Of a DNA stretch of 64,000 bases, positions 31,838 through 40,960 are shown in pieces. Numbering within the stretch: the first letter of the stretch is position 1; every line of letters begins with the position of its first letter. Below the pieces are notes generated by a model, which worked only from the letters and a program-made list of their open reading frames with translations, searched no databases and was not told the origin of the DNA. The stretch comes from Nocardioides plantarum (lineage in GTDB: Bacteria > Actinomycetota > Actinomycetes > Propionibacteriales > Nocardioidaceae), in NCBI RefSeq assembly GCF_006346395.1, contig NZ_VDMS01000001.1:2046001-2110000 (forward strand), read 5' to 3'. The translations under genes and the position numbers were made by a program.

Positions 31838-33973
31838 ATGACCAGCATCCGCATCCAGTCCGCCGACCGCGCCTGGTCGGCCGACACGACCGAGGGCGCC
31901 CGCGTCTTCCGGATCGGTCGCGACGAGTCCGCCGACATCGTCAGCACCGACCCGTCGGTCTCGCGCCGCCACGCCGAGATCCGCGCGCTCGGCGAAGGCT
32001 GGGAGGTCGTCGACGTCGGCAGCACCCTCGGCACCTGGGTCGACGGGCAGCGGGTCGACCGGGCCTCGCTGCAGGGCACCACGACGATCGGGCTCGGCGA
32101 CCAGGGCCGTTCCTTCCAGGTCACGGTCACCGTGACCGCACCGGCACCCCCCGCACCGGCGCCCCCCGCGCCCCCGCCGTCGTACGGCGCCCCGGCCCCC
32201 GTCTTCGGCCAGCCGTTCTCGCCGACCCCGCCGACCCAGCCGATCCCGACCGCGCCGCCGTTCCAGCCCGCGGGTCCGGCGTACACCCCGGCCTACGGGC
32301 CGGCCGACCCGTTGCTCGAGCAGACGGTGGTCACCGGGGGGCTCGGCGGGTTCCCGGGCTTCGGCGGTCCCGGCCTGCTCGTACGCCGGCGCGTCGGGGG
32401 CGACCTGCGCTTCCCGGGCGGCGTCCCGGTGCGGATCGGGCGCGACCCGGGCCTCGAGGTGCACGCCGACGACCAGGCCGTCTCGCGGCTGCACGCCGTC
32501 GTCGAGCCGCGACCCGACGGCTGGTGGTGGATCGACCGGTCGACCGCGGGGTCGTTCGTCGACGGCGAGCAGGTGACGTCGTTCCGCATCGATGAGCCCG
32601 TCGAGATCAGCCTGGGCCACCCGACGGCCGGCTACGAGATCGAGGTCGTGCCGGTCATCGCCGCACGCGAGGCCGCTGCCGGCATCCAGCGCCGCAAGCG
32701 CCGCCGCGGCCTGGTGCTGGCGGCCTCCGTCGTGGCCCTGGTGCTCGCGGCGACCGGCATCACCTGGGGCGTGGTCTCGCTGGTGGGCGGCGACGACAGC
32801 CCGGAGGTCGCCGGCGGCGGCGGGGTCGACACCGACGCGGAGCGCGCCGAGGCCCTCGAGCGGGCCAAGGCGGCGGCCGTCCTGCTGCAGGCGGTCGACG
32901 AGTCCGGCCAGGTGCTCTGGTCGGGCTCGGGCTCGATCATCAGCGAGGACGGGCTGATCCTCACCAACGCCCACGTCGGCGATCCCAACGCCGAGGGGCA
33001 GGGCTCCTCGGAGGACGACCCGGCGTTCCTCGAGGTGTCCCTCACCACCGGCGACGACGACGAGCCGGCCAAGGCGACCTACCGCGCCAACCCGATCGTG
33101 TCCGACGGCTACCTCGACTTCGCAGTGCTCCAGATCAACGCCGAGCTCGACGGCACCAAGGTGTCGCCCGACGACCTCGACCTGCCGGCGCCGCTGCCGC
33201 TCGGCGACAGCGACGAGGTACGCACCGGCGACCGCATCCGCGCGCTCGGCTACCCGGCGATCGGCAACGTCGCGGCGCAGGGCGACCGCCCGCTCACGGT
33301 GACCGAGGGCGTCGTGTCCACCTTCCAGGCCGACCCCGTCGTCGGCACCGAGCGCGGGGCCATCGACAGCGACGTGCGCCTCGGCTCGGGCAACTCCGGC
33401 GGCCCCGCGATCAACGACGCCGGTCAGGTCATCGGCCTCAACACGCGGGTCATCACCGCCGCCTCGGTCGACGCGGGCTCGATCACCCAGGGCTCGGCCC
33501 TCATCGTGCCGGTCAACCTGGCCCGCGCCGTGATCGACATCGCGCGCAAGGGCGGTGACCCCGACTACGTCTCGCCCTACCTCGACAAGCTGCCGAAGGA
33601 CCCCGGCCTGCCCCCCGACGCCGTCGCGACGTCCAACGGCTGGGCCACCGAGGAGGGTGGCAAGTGCCAGGGCTCCAGCAGCAAGGCGTCGCCGCAGCAG
33701 CTGACCGGGGTGTCGGTCAAGGACACCGTGCAGGCCGAGTTCACGCTCAAGGGCGTCCCGTCCGGGCTGCCGCTGTCGATCGACTTCGTCACCGCCGACG
33801 GGACCCGTGTCGACACCCTGTCGGGCACCTGGGACGGCGACGAGGCCGCCACCTGCATCTCGGCGCCCCTCACCCTGCAGGCCGCGGTGCCCGGCCTGAC
33901 CGCGGTGCTCTCGCTGGGCCAGGACGGCGAGGTCGCCGCCGAGAACCCGGTCGTCTTCCCCGACATCGGCTGA
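31838..33973 (+). CDS. Tandem-FHA membrane protein with extracytoplasmic trypsin-like protease
   Basis: A 711-aa protein. Order: FHA domain (about residues 15-90; RIGRDESADIV, SRRHAEI), Pro-rich linker (about 100-150), second FHA (about 190-270; RIGRDPGLEV, SRLHAVV), a basic stop (RRKRRR), one TM helix (about 290-313) and an HtrA/S1C-type serine protease. Its triad is His in TNAHVGD (about 376), Asp in YLDFAVLQI (about 426) and Ser in GSGNSGGP (about 519). The C-terminus is a beta-rich region, not PDZ. Both FHA domains are cytoplasmic and would read Thr phosphorylation. It is convergent with a Ser/Thr kinase 6 nt away, a likely partner. ATG at 31838. Confidence 0.88.
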   Translation: MTSIRIQSADRAWSADTTEGARVFRIGRDESADIVSTDPSVSRRHAEIRALGEGWEVVDVGSTLGTWVDGQRVDRASLQGTTTIGLGDQGRSFQVTVTVTAPAPPAPAPPAPPPSYGAPAPVFGQPFSPTPPTQPIPTAPPFQPAGPAYTPAYGPADPLLEQTVVTGGLGGFPGFGGPGLLVRRRVGGDLRFPGGVPVRIGRDPGLEVHADDQAVSRLHAVVEPRPDGWWWIDRSTAGSFVDGEQVTSFRIDEPVEISLGHPTAGYEIEVVPVIAAREAAAGIQRRKRRRGLVLAASVVALVLAATGITWGVVSLVGGDDSPEVAGGGGVDTDAERAEALERAKAAAVLLQAVDESGQVLWSGSGSIISEDGLILTNAHVGDPNAEGQGSSEDDPAFLEVSLTTGDDDEPAKATYRANPIVSDGYLDFAVLQINAELDGTKVSPDDLDLPAPLPLGDSDEVRTGDRIRALGYPAIGNVAAQGDRPLTVTEGVVSTFQADPVVGTERGAIDSDVRLGSGNSGGPAINDAGQVIGLNTRVITAASVDAGSITQGSALIVPVNLARAVIDIARKGGDPDYVSPYLDKLPKDPGLPPDAVATSNGWATEEGGKCQGSSSKASPQQLTGVSVKDTVQAEFTLKGVPSGLPLSIDFVTADGTRVDTLSGTWDGDEAATCISAPLTLQAAVPGLTAVLSLGQDGEVAAENPVVFPDIG

Positions 33974-33979
33974 GACTCC

Positions 33980-34915
33980 TCAGCGACCGGCCAGCAGCCA
34001 CACCGTCGTGGAGGTCGTCGCCGCGGAGGCGAGGAACCCGGTGGTGAGCAGCCAGGCGGGCGCGACCGGCCGAGCGTGCCCGGGGCGTCGTACGGCGGCG
34101 GGGACGGGGACGACGCCCGGACCGCACCGGTCGGGGACCCGCGGCCACCGCAGCGGACGGACCACACCGAGCATGTCGAGGCGGTGCCGCGCCTCGCGGG
34201 CCGAGGCCGGCCGCCGGTCGGGATCGGGCTGCACCAGGTCGGCGACCAGCTCGTCGAGGGGCCCGGGGGCCCGGCCCAGGAGCCGCCGGGCGGTGACCCC
34301 GGCGGCGTAGAGGTCCTGGCGCGGGTCGGGGGCCGCGCCGGCCAGCTGCTCGGGCGCGGCGAAGCCGGGGGTGCCGAGGGGCCCGTCGTCGTGGGGTCGC
34401 CCCACCACCGCGGCCACCCCGAAGTCGCCCAGGCGCAGGTGCGGTCGGCCGTGTCCGGTCGACTCGAGCAGCAGGTTGGCGGGCTTGACGTCGCGGTGGA
34501 CGACGCCCGCGGCGTGCACCGCGGCAAGGGCGTCGAGCAGCTGGCCCAGCAGCACCGCGACGTACGACGCCCCGAACGGCTCACCGCGCCGCGCGGCGAC
34601 CAGGTCGGCCAACGACCCGCCGCCGAACAGGTCCATCGTGAGCGCCACCCGGTCGTCGTCGGCGATCCAGCCGGTCGGCGCCGCGACGTGCGGGTGGGTG
34701 ATCCGCACCGACTGCTCGCGCACGAAGCACCCCAGCCGGGCGGACGGGCGGTGGTCACCGGGGTCCGGGGCCCGGGCGTGCGCGCGCAGGAGCTTGACGG
34801 CGACGAAGCGCTGCTCGCGCAGGTCCCAGGCCCGGTGCACCGTGCCGGTCGCACCGGCGCCGAGCTCCTCGAGCAGGTGGTAGCGCCCGGCGAGGGGCGG
34901 GTCGGCGTACGGCAC
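33980..34915 (-). CDS. Ser/Thr protein kinase with C-terminal membrane segment
   Basis: A 311-aa Hanks-type kinase. Gly loop ELGAGATGTVHRAW, Lys in FVAVKLL, catalytic loop VVHRDVKPANLLL, LGDFGVAAV, and the activation/APE segment GTPGFAAPEQL are all intact. After the kinase domain (about residues 8-245) there is a short basic/Pro linker and one hydrophobic helix at the very end (WLLTTGFLASAATTSTTVWLL), with no PASTA or sensor domain. The kinase is therefore a minimal membrane-tethered form. GTG at 34915 precedes the Gly loop by the usual few residues. It probably phosphorylates the adjacent FHA protein (inference). Confidence 0.9.
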   Translation of the reverse strand: MPYADPPLAGRYHLLEELGAGATGTVHRAWDLREQRFVAVKLLRAHARAPDPGDHRPSARLGCFVREQSVRITHPHVAAPTGWIADDDRVALTMDLFGGGSLADLVAARRGEPFGASYVAVLLGQLLDALAAVHAAGVVHRDVKPANLLLESTGHGRPHLRLGDFGVAAVVGRPHDDGPLGTPGFAAPEQLAGAAPDPRQDLYAAGVTARRLLGRAPGPLDELVADLVQPDPDRRPASAREARHRLDMLGVVRPLRWPRVPDRCGPGVVPVPAAVRRPGHARPVAPAWLLTTGFLASAATTSTTVWLLAGR

Positions 34916-34955
34916 GCGTCCGACGGTGCCACGGGACGGGGACGGCCGTCGGGCG

Positions 34956-34964
34956 TCATCCACA
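34956..34964 (+). promoter_or_regulatory. DnaA-box-like site (TCATCCACA)
   Basis: One mismatch from TTATCCACA, between the kinase and rpsF genes. Confidence 0.3.
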
Positions 34965-34993
34965 GGCTCGCACCGCCTCTGGCCCGACCGGGA

Positions 34994-35024
34994 TTGCGCG
35001 GCCACGGCGCGGCGCTGTTAATCT
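34994..35024 (+). promoter_or_regulatory. Candidate rpsF operon promoter
   Basis: TTGCGC (34994-34999) and TAATCT (35019-35024) with a 19-nt spacer, leaving a leader of about 105 nt before rpsF. The long leader could host the S6:S18 feedback site known in other bacteria, but I did not resolve one. Confidence 0.4.
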
Positions 35025-35136
35025 TCCCTGTCCTCGTCCGCGCCCACCGACGGGTCTGCAACGGGACGATCGATGCTCCACCCTCCTGCCACGGAGAGAC
35101 CGTGGCCGCTGAAGTCCACAGGAGGTCACGACCACA

Positions 35137-35442
35137 GTGCGTGCCTACGAAGTGATGGTCATCCTCGAGCCCAGCCTCGAGGAGCGGACCGTCGAGCCGT
35201 CGCTCGACAAGTACCTCAACGTCATCCGCAACGATGGCGGAACCGTCGACAAGATCGAGGTCTGGGGCCGTCGTCGCCTCGCCTACGAGATCAAGAACGC
35301 CGACGGCGTCAAGAACGCCGAGGGCATCTACGCCGTCATCAACCTGCAGGCCGAGCCGGCCACGGTCAAGGAGTTCGACCGTCAGCTCGGGCTCAACGAC
35401 TCGATCCTGCGCACCAAGGTGATGCGTCCCGACGCTCACTGA
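35137..35442 (+). CDS. rpsF: 30S ribosomal protein S6
   Basis: A 101-aa ribosomal protein that pairs with S18 on the 30S platform. [43 protein letters not shown] and [14 protein letters not shown] are family hallmarks. GTG at 35137 with AGGAGGT about 10 nt upstream. It heads the rpsF-ssb-rpsR-rplI operon. Confidence 0.97.
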   Translation: MRAYEVMVILEPSLEERTVEPSLDKYLNVIRNDGGTVDKIEVWGRRRLAYEIKNADGVKNAEGIYAVINLQAEPATVKEFDRQLGLNDSILRTKVMRPDAH

Positions 35443-35578
35443 GCGTCGTACCAGCACCATCTGCCACCCCGCCGGGGCCGTCCTGTGGATGAGCACTGGC
35501 GACTGTCGGTACCGCGCGTCACGATGAGCGCACACCGACAGCTGCAGGACCAACCGAGAGCACCCAAGGGAGACTGAC
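35443..35578 (+). promoter_or_regulatory. rpsF-ssb gap with a DnaA-box-like site
   Basis: 136 nt. TGTGGATGA (35484-35492) is a minus-strand TCATCCACA. The rest is likely a secondary ssb promoter or leader, which I could not pinpoint; a GGGAG Shine-Dalgarno lies just before the ssb ATG. Confidence 0.3.
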
Positions 35579-36163
35579 ATGGCCGGCGAGACCGTCATCA
35601 CCGTGGTCGGCAACATCACCGACGACCCGGAGCTGCGCTTCACCCCCTCCGGCGCGGCGGTGGCCAACTTCACGGTCGCCTCCACGCCCCGCACGTTGAA
35701 CAAGCAGACCAACGAGTGGGAGGACGGCGAGGCCATGTTCCTGCGCTGCTCCATCTGGCGCCAGGCGGCCGAGAACGTCGCCGAGTCGCTCCAGAAGGGC
35801 GCGCGGGTCATCGTCAACGGCCGGATGCGGGCCCGTTCGTGGGAGGACCGCGAGGGCAACAAGCGCACCTCCTTCGAGATCGACGTGGACGAGATCGGCC
35901 CGTCGCTCAAGTTCGCGACCGCCAAGGTCGTCCGTGCCGGCCGCTCCGGCGGCGGGGGCGGCGGCAGCTACTCCGGTGGAGGCGGCGGCGGCAACGCCGG
36001 CGGCTACTCCGGCGGTGGCGGCGGCGGTCAGGCCGACGACCCGTGGTCCAGCCCGGCTCCCAGCCAGGGCGCGCCGTCCGGCGGCGGTCAGGGTGGCGGA
36101 CGTCCGCCGGCCAACGACCCGTGGGCTGCTCCCGGCGTGGGCTCCGAGGAGCCCCCGTTCTAA
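35579..36163 (+). CDS. ssb: Single-stranded DNA-binding protein
   Basis: A 194-aa essential SSB. The OB fold covers about residues 1-115 ([62 protein letters not shown]). A Gly-rich linker follows ([18 protein letters not shown]), then the acidic tip EEPPF that recruits repair and replication partners. Typical of actinobacterial SsbA. ATG at 35579. Confidence 0.97.
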   Translation: MAGETVITVVGNITDDPELRFTPSGAAVANFTVASTPRTLNKQTNEWEDGEAMFLRCSIWRQAAENVAESLQKGARVIVNGRMRARSWEDREGNKRTSFEIDVDEIGPSLKFATAKVVRAGRSGGGGGGSYSGGGGGGNAGGYSGGGGGGQADDPWSSPAPSQGAPSGGGQGGGRPPANDPWAAPGVGSEEPPF

Positions 36164-36225
36164 CTCCATCCATCCAACCTCAACCATTCCGGCGCGAGCC
36201 GGGCTTCTAGAGAGGAAGCACCACA

Positions 36226-36462
36226 ATGGCCAAGGCAATCCTGCGCAAGCCCAAGAAGAAGGTCTGCCAGTTCTGCAAGGAGAAGGCGACCGGTGTCGAC
36301 TACAAGGACACCACCCTGCTCCGCAAGTTCATCTCCGACCGCGGCAAGATCCGCGCGCGTCGGGTCACCGGCAACTGCGTCCAGCACCAGCGCGACGTGG
36401 CCATCGCGGTCAAGAACGCCCGCGAGCTGGCCCTGCTGCCCTACACCAGCACCGGCCGCTGA
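36226..36462 (+). CDS. rpsR: 30S ribosomal protein S18
   Basis: A 78-aa S18. [23 protein letters not shown] keeps the CxxC pair of the zinc-binding (C+) form, so this is the zinc-containing paralogue. [24 protein letters not shown] is the rRNA-binding core. AGAGGAAG Shine-Dalgarno upstream. Confidence 0.97.
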   Translation: MAKAILRKPKKKVCQFCKEKATGVDYKDTTLLRKFISDRGKIRARRVTGNCVQHQRDVAIAVKNARELALLPYTSTGR

Positions 36463-36477
36463 GAGGAGTCGACTGAC

Positions 36478-36924
36478 ATGAAGCTCATCCTCACCCAGGA
36501 GGTCGACGGCCTCGGTTCGCCCGGCGACATCGTCGAGGTCAAGGACGGCTACGGCCGCAACTACCTCATCCCGCGCAACGTCGCGGTGCGATGGACCCGT
36601 GGTGGCCAGAAGCAGGTCGACTCCATCAAGGCCGCCCGCGCCAGCCGCTCGGTGCGCGACCAGACCCACGCCGACCAGATCAAGGCCAAGCTCGAGGCCG
36701 CCCCGGTCGACGTCAAGGTCCGCTCCGGCGCCAACGGCCGCCTGTTCGGCACCGTGACGATCGGCGACCTGGCCGAGGCGCTGACCGAGGTCTCCGGCGA
36801 GACGCTCGACAAGCGCACGATCGTGGTCACCAACCCGATCAAGTCGCTCGGTGCCCACACCATCGCGGTCAAGCTCCACGACGACGTCTCGGCGACCGTG
36901 TCGCTCAACGTCATCCCCGCCTGA
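36478..36924 (+). CDS. rplI: 50S ribosomal protein L9
   Basis: A 148-aa L9 with the N-terminal domain ([36 protein letters not shown]), long connecting helix and C-terminal domain ([38 protein letters not shown]). Last gene of the operon, 15 nt after rpsR, with GAGGAG upstream. Confidence 0.97.
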   Translation: MKLILTQEVDGLGSPGDIVEVKDGYGRNYLIPRNVAVRWTRGGQKQVDSIKAARASRSVRDQTHADQIKAKLEAAPVDVKVRSGANGRLFGTVTIGDLAEALTEVSGETLDKRTIVVTNPIKSLGAHTIAVKLHDDVSATVSLNVIPA

Positions 36925-36946
36925 CGCAGCTCGCTGCCACGGCTCT

Positions 36947-36986
36947 CGACGGCCGCTCCTCCGGAACTCCGGTGGGGCGGCCGTCG
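36947..36986 (+). terminator. rplI operon terminator
   Basis: 10-bp perfect stem CGACGGCCGC/GCGGCCGTCG enclosing an inner CCGG-AACT-CCGG hairpin, 23 nt after the rplI stop. Confidence 0.7.
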
Positions 36987-37083
36987 TGCTGTGGTGGGTG
37001 GGCTCGGACCGGGTGGGGTGCGGGGTGGGGTAGGTGCGTCATACGCGGCGGTAGCCCGAGGCACCGGACCGTATGACGTCCGG

Positions 37084-37623
37084 CTAGTCGGCGGGGGCGC
37101 CGGCCCACGACCGGCCCGAGTGCACCGACAACAACACGATCATCACCGTCGGCACCAGGCCGACGAGCAGGCCGGCCAGGACGTCGAGCCCGTCGAGCCC
37201 GCCGCCGAAGATCAGCACCGGCAGCGCGACGACCGCGCCGAGGCCGAGGGCGATGCTGCGCCACCAGGCCGCGGCGCCCCGATCGCCGGCGGCCGCCGCG
37301 GTGCGCGACAGCGCGTGGGCGAGCAGCAGGTAGCAGCCGAACTGGGGCAGGTTGACCAGCCACGCGATCGACTCGTCGGCACCGTCCAGGTCGTCGAGGG
37401 CGTCCACGAACGCCGGGACCCACAGCGGGACCGACACGACCCCGGCGAGCACGCCGAGCCACAGCAGCGTCGTCCGCAGCTCCACCGTCGGCGGCAGCCG
37501 ACGCAGGCCCACGACGACCAGCACCCAGCCGAGGGGGTTGGCCAGCACGTCGTAGCCGTCGCCCACGACCACCAGCAGCAGGATCACCGCCATGCCCAGG
37601 GCGATCGACTGCAGTGGCCTCAC
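37084..37623 (-). CDS. Small integral membrane protein
   Basis: A 179-aa protein with about four or five hydrophobic helices (AVILLLVVVGDGYDVL; LLWLGVLAGVVSVPLW; VNLPQFGCYLLLAHAL; IALGLGAVVALPVLIF; VLAGLLVGLVPTVMIVLLS). No family is recognised. The GTG at 37623 overlaps the MATE stop by 4 nt (GTGA), so it is translated with the exporter and may assist it. Confidence 0.72.
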   Translation of the reverse strand: MRPLQSIALGMAVILLLVVVGDGYDVLANPLGWVLVVVGLRRLPPTVELRTTLLWLGVLAGVVSVPLWVPAFVDALDDLDGADESIAWLVNLPQFGCYLLLAHALSRTAAAAGDRGAAAWWRSIALGLGAVVALPVLIFGGGLDGLDVLAGLLVGLVPTVMIVLLSVHSGRSWAGAPAD

Positions 37624-38966
37624 GCCGCCAGGGTAGGACCGGTGCGCAGCCAGGCGTCGCCCCGGGCCCGGCGTAGCAGCGTCACCAGTCGCCCGGTCAT
37701 GAAGAGCCCGGCGAAGAGCACCCACACGCTGACCAGGCCGGCGTCCCACCAGGCGGCGGCTGCGAGGGTCAGCGGCGCGTAGACCGCGGCGACCGCCAGG
37801 CCCGCCCAGGCCAGGTAGCGTCCGTCCCCCGCCCCGATGAGGACCCCGTCGAGGACGAAGACCACCCCGGCGATCGGCTGGCCGATCGCCGCGACGATCA
37901 GTACCGGCACGAGCAGGCCCGGCACGTCCGGGTCGTCGGTGAACAGCGGCGCCAGCAGCGGGCTGGCCGCAGCGAGCAGCACGCCGGTGACCAGGCCGCT
38001 GGCCCAGCCCCAGGTCACCATCCGGCGGGTCAGGGCGCGGGTGCCCTCGACGTCGCCGGCACCCAGCGCGCGCCCGGTGATGGCCTGGGCGGCGATCGCG
38101 ATGGCGTCCAGCACGAACGCCAGGAGCCCCCACAGGGTCATCGCGAGCTGGTGCGTCGCGACCTCGTCGGGTCGTCCGCCGGCGCCGAGGGCGACGGCGT
38201 ACGTCGTGACGAGCAGCGCGGCGCGCAGCGTCAGGGTGCGTACGACGAGGGCGACGCCCGCCCGCGCGGCCGACAGCACCCCCGCGAGGTCCGGGCGCAG
38301 CGGCGCGTGGTGGCGGCGGGCCCCGCGCACGACGACGTACGCCAGGGCGAGGGCGGAGACGACCTGGGCGATGACCGAGCCCCACGCCGAGCCCGCGATC
38401 CCGAGGCCGTCGATCGACCCGACGCCGTACACGAGCACGACGTTGAGGACCACGTTGAGCGCGTTGCCGCCCACGGCGACGACCAGTGGGGTGCGGGTGT
38501 CCTGCAGCCCGCGCAGCACGCCGGTGGCAGCGAGCATGACGAGCAGCGGAGCGGTGCCGAGGAAGGCGATGCGCAGGTAGGTGACGGCGGACGCCGCGAC
38601 GTCGGCCTCGACCCCGAAGGCGGCGACGAGCGGCTCAGTGAGCGTCACCCCGACGACGGTCAGGACGGCGCCGAGGCCGATCGCCAGCCAGATGCCGTCC
38701 AGGCCGAGGGCGAGCGCGCCGCGGCGGTCGCCGGCACCCAGGAGTCGGGCCACCCCGGCCGTGGTGCCGTAGGCGAGGAACACGCACAGCCCGACCGCGG
38801 TCTGCAGGACGGCGGCGGCGATGCCGAGACCGGCGAGCTGGGCGGTGCCGAGGTGTCCCACGACGGCGGCGTCGGTGAGCAGGAACAGCGGCTCGGCGAC
38901 CAGGGCCAGGAAGGCCGGGCCGGCGAGCCGCAGGATCTCCCGGTCGGTCCCGCGCAGCCTGCCCAC
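37620..38966 (-). CDS. MATE-family efflux transporter
   Basis: A 448-aa protein with 12 helices in two repeats of the MATE fold (DinF-like branch). REILRLAGPAFLALVAEPLFLLTDAAVVGHLGTAQLAGLGIA is the conserved TM1-2 segment, and TGRALGAGD and RLLGAGDRRGAL are loop motifs. It would export cationic drugs or metabolites using a Na+ or H+ gradient. GTG at 38966 is supported by TAGTGT 7 nt upstream; an earlier GTG at 38975 overlaps that element. Translationally coupled to the small membrane gene. Confidence 0.88.
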   Translation of the reverse strand: MGRLRGTDREILRLAGPAFLALVAEPLFLLTDAAVVGHLGTAQLAGLGIAAAVLQTAVGLCVFLAYGTTAGVARLLGAGDRRGALALGLDGIWLAIGLGAVLTVVGVTLTEPLVAAFGVEADVAASAVTYLRIAFLGTAPLLVMLAATGVLRGLQDTRTPLVVAVGGNALNVVLNVVLVYGVGSIDGLGIAGSAWGSVIAQVVSALALAYVVVRGARRHHAPLRPDLAGVLSAARAGVALVVRTLTLRAALLVTTYAVALGAGGRPDEVATHQLAMTLWGLLAFVLDAIAIAAQAITGRALGAGDVEGTRALTRRMVTWGWASGLVTGVLLAAASPLLAPLFTDDPDVPGLLVPVLIVAAIGQPIAGVVFVLDGVLIGAGDGRYLAWAGLAVAAVYAPLTLAAAAWWDAGLVSVWVLFAGLFMTGRLVTLLRRARGDAWLRTGPTLAA

Positions 38967-39427
38967 CGCTAGCACACTAGTGAGGTGGGTGTCCGGGAAT
39001 CGGCACCAGGTGCCCGGTGGAAAACTCACCCTCCTCTGTGGATGAGCGTCCTGGCGGGCCGCGGTGTCGACATACCGGCAGGACACACCGGGGTGGACTC
39101 GAGATGAACGAGATTTCCGGTGAGAGTTTTCCCTCCACACGGTGTGGTACGACGTCTGCGCAGGTCAGAGCCGCTTTTCACACTCACCGCCGACACTCGT
39201 CCACAGGCTCCTCCCCAGGCTGTGCACACCATCGTGCGTGTCGTCCACGGCGAGTCGCGAGTTATCCACAGGGCCCTGTGGACGACTCGCTGTCCCCGGC
39301 GGCGTCCGGACCCTAGGTTCGACGCAGATCCCCCGGCGGGGCGCATCGTCGCCCGGCGTTCCTGGGGGAGGTCGCCCCTACGGTCGGTCTCACCAGTCCA
39401 CCCACCAGCCATCTCGCGGGAGCGTGC
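38967..39427. other. 460-nt dnaB upstream region with DnaA-box-like cluster
   Basis: No gene is supported. It carries the MATE -10 (TAGTGT, 38979-38974, minus strand) and several DnaA-box-like sites: TGTGGATGA (39037-39045), TCGTCCACA (39197-39205), TTATCCACA (39262-39270, perfect) and TGTGGACGA (39276-39284), plus related GTGGAAAAC and TTTTCCCTCCACA stretches that are AT-rich for this genome. It could be a DnaA-regulated promoter of dnaB. Confidence 0.5.
39262..39284. promoter_or_regulatory. Perfect DnaA box and adjacent opposed box
   Basis: TTATCCACA (39262-39270) faces TGTGGACGA (39276-39284) around GGGCC, forming a dyad with ATCCACAG/CTGTGGAC about 145 nt before dnaB. Confidence 0.55.
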
Positions 39428-40861
39428 GTGAGCCTCACCGAGTCCGACAACCGGGGCTTCCCCGAGCCGCCGTCCTACGACGGTCCTGGTGACCCCTGGG
39501 GCGACGGTCCCGCCGCCTATGAGCCCGGCCAGGCGCCGCGCTCGGCCGGCGACCGCACCCCGCCGCAGGACATGGCCGCCGAGCAGTCGGTCCTGGGCTC
39601 GATGCTGATCTCGAAGGACGCCGTCGCCGAGGTCTCCGAGGTGCTCAGCGGCAACGACTTCTACCGGCCCAGCCACGAAGTCATCCACGACGTGATCATC
39701 GACCTGTTCGGCCGGGGCGAGCCGGTCGACATGATCACCGTCGCCGCCGAGCTGCAGCGCCGTGGCGAGCTGGCCAAGGTCGGTGGCGCGTCCTACCTCC
39801 ACACGCTGGCCGCCAACGTCCCGATCGCCGCCAACGCCGAGTTCTACGCCCAGATCGTCCACGAGAAGGCGATCCTGCGGCGGCTGGTCGAGGCCGGCAC
39901 CCGCATCGCCCAGTTCGGCTACGCCGGCGAGGGCCAGGTCGACGACATCGTCGACCGCGCCCAGGCCGAGATCTACCAGATCACCGACAAGCGCAGCTCC
40001 GACGACTACTCCCCGCTCAGCGACATCATGGAGGGCGTCCTCGACGAGATCGAGGCGATCTCCAACCGCGACGCCGGCCTCTACGGCGTCCCGACCGGGT
40101 TCGCCGACCTCGACGACCTCACCAACGGTCTCCACTCTGGCCAGATGATCATCGTCGCGGCGCGGCCGGCCATGGGCAAGTCGACCCTGGCCCTCGACCT
40201 GTGCCGCTCGGCGTCGATCGCCAACAACATGACCAGCTGCTTCTTCAGCCTCGAGATGACGCGCTCCGAGATCACCATGCGGTTGCTGTCGGCCGAGGCC
40301 AAGATCCCGCTCAACCACATCCGCAACGGCAACATGCAGGAGGGCGACTGGGACAAGCTCGCCCGCCACATGGGCAAGGTGTCGTCGGCGCCGATGTTCA
40401 TCGACGACAGCCCCAACATGACGATGATGGAGATCAGGGCCAAGGCACGCCGGCTCAAGCAGCGCCACGACCTCAAGCTCATCGTCATCGACTACATGCA
40501 GCTGATGAGCTCGGGCCGCAAGGTCGAGTCCCGCCAGCTCGAGGTCTCGGAGTTCTCCCGCCAGATCAAGCTGCTGGCCAAGGAGCTCGAGCTGCCGATC
40601 ATCGCGCTCTCCCAGCTCAACCGTGGTCCCGAGCAGCGCGCCGACAAGCGCCCCATGATGAGCGACCTGCGTGAGTCCGGCTCGCTCGAGCAGGACGCCG
40701 ACATGGTGATTCTGCTGCACCGCGACGACGTCTACGAGAAGGAGTCGACCCGCCCCGGCGAGGCCGACCTGATCGTCGCCAAGCACCGCAACGGCGCCAC
40801 TCGCGACATCACCGTGGCCTTCCAGGGCCACTACTCGCGCTTCGTCGACATGGCCCACTGA
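39428..40861 (+). CDS. dnaB: Replicative DNA helicase DnaB
   Basis: A 477-aa hexameric helicase that unwinds DNA at the replication fork. The N-terminal domain begins TPPQDMAAEQSVLGSMLIS, and the RecA-like motor has Walker A in ARPAMGKSTLA (about residue 248), the B segment LIVIDYMQLM, and SQLNRGPEQRADKRP with the arginine finger region. No intein interrupts it, unlike mycobacterial dnaB. GTG at 39428 with GGGAG 9 nt upstream. Orthologous position to Rv0058. Confidence 0.97.
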   Translation: MSLTESDNRGFPEPPSYDGPGDPWGDGPAAYEPGQAPRSAGDRTPPQDMAAEQSVLGSMLISKDAVAEVSEVLSGNDFYRPSHEVIHDVIIDLFGRGEPVDMITVAAELQRRGELAKVGGASYLHTLAANVPIAANAEFYAQIVHEKAILRRLVEAGTRIAQFGYAGEGQVDDIVDRAQAEIYQITDKRSSDDYSPLSDIMEGVLDEIEAISNRDAGLYGVPTGFADLDDLTNGLHSGQMIIVAARPAMGKSTLALDLCRSASIANNMTSCFFSLEMTRSEITMRLLSAEAKIPLNHIRNGNMQEGDWDKLARHMGKVSSAPMFIDDSPNMTMMEIRAKARRLKQRHDLKLIVIDYMQLMSSGRKVESRQLEVSEFSRQIKLLAKELELPIIALSQLNRGPEQRADKRPMMSDLRESGSLEQDADMVILLHRDDVYEKESTRPGEADLIVAKHRNGATRDITVAFQGHYSRFVDMAH

Positions 40862-40960
40862 TGTGCGCCGTGGTCGCGGCAGCCGTCGGGATCACCGGAG
40901 TCGTCACCACTCCCTCACCGTCGTCCACCTATGCGTGCCGGAGCGTGGCCGCCAGGGTCG

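Noticed and set aside
29707..32595. 962-codon plus-strand frame over femX and nfo
   Set aside because: Antisense to FemX and Nfo, both of which keep catalytic motifs.
39428..40861. Possible intein in dnaB
   Set aside because: The gene is 477 codons, normal length, and the Walker A region is contiguous.
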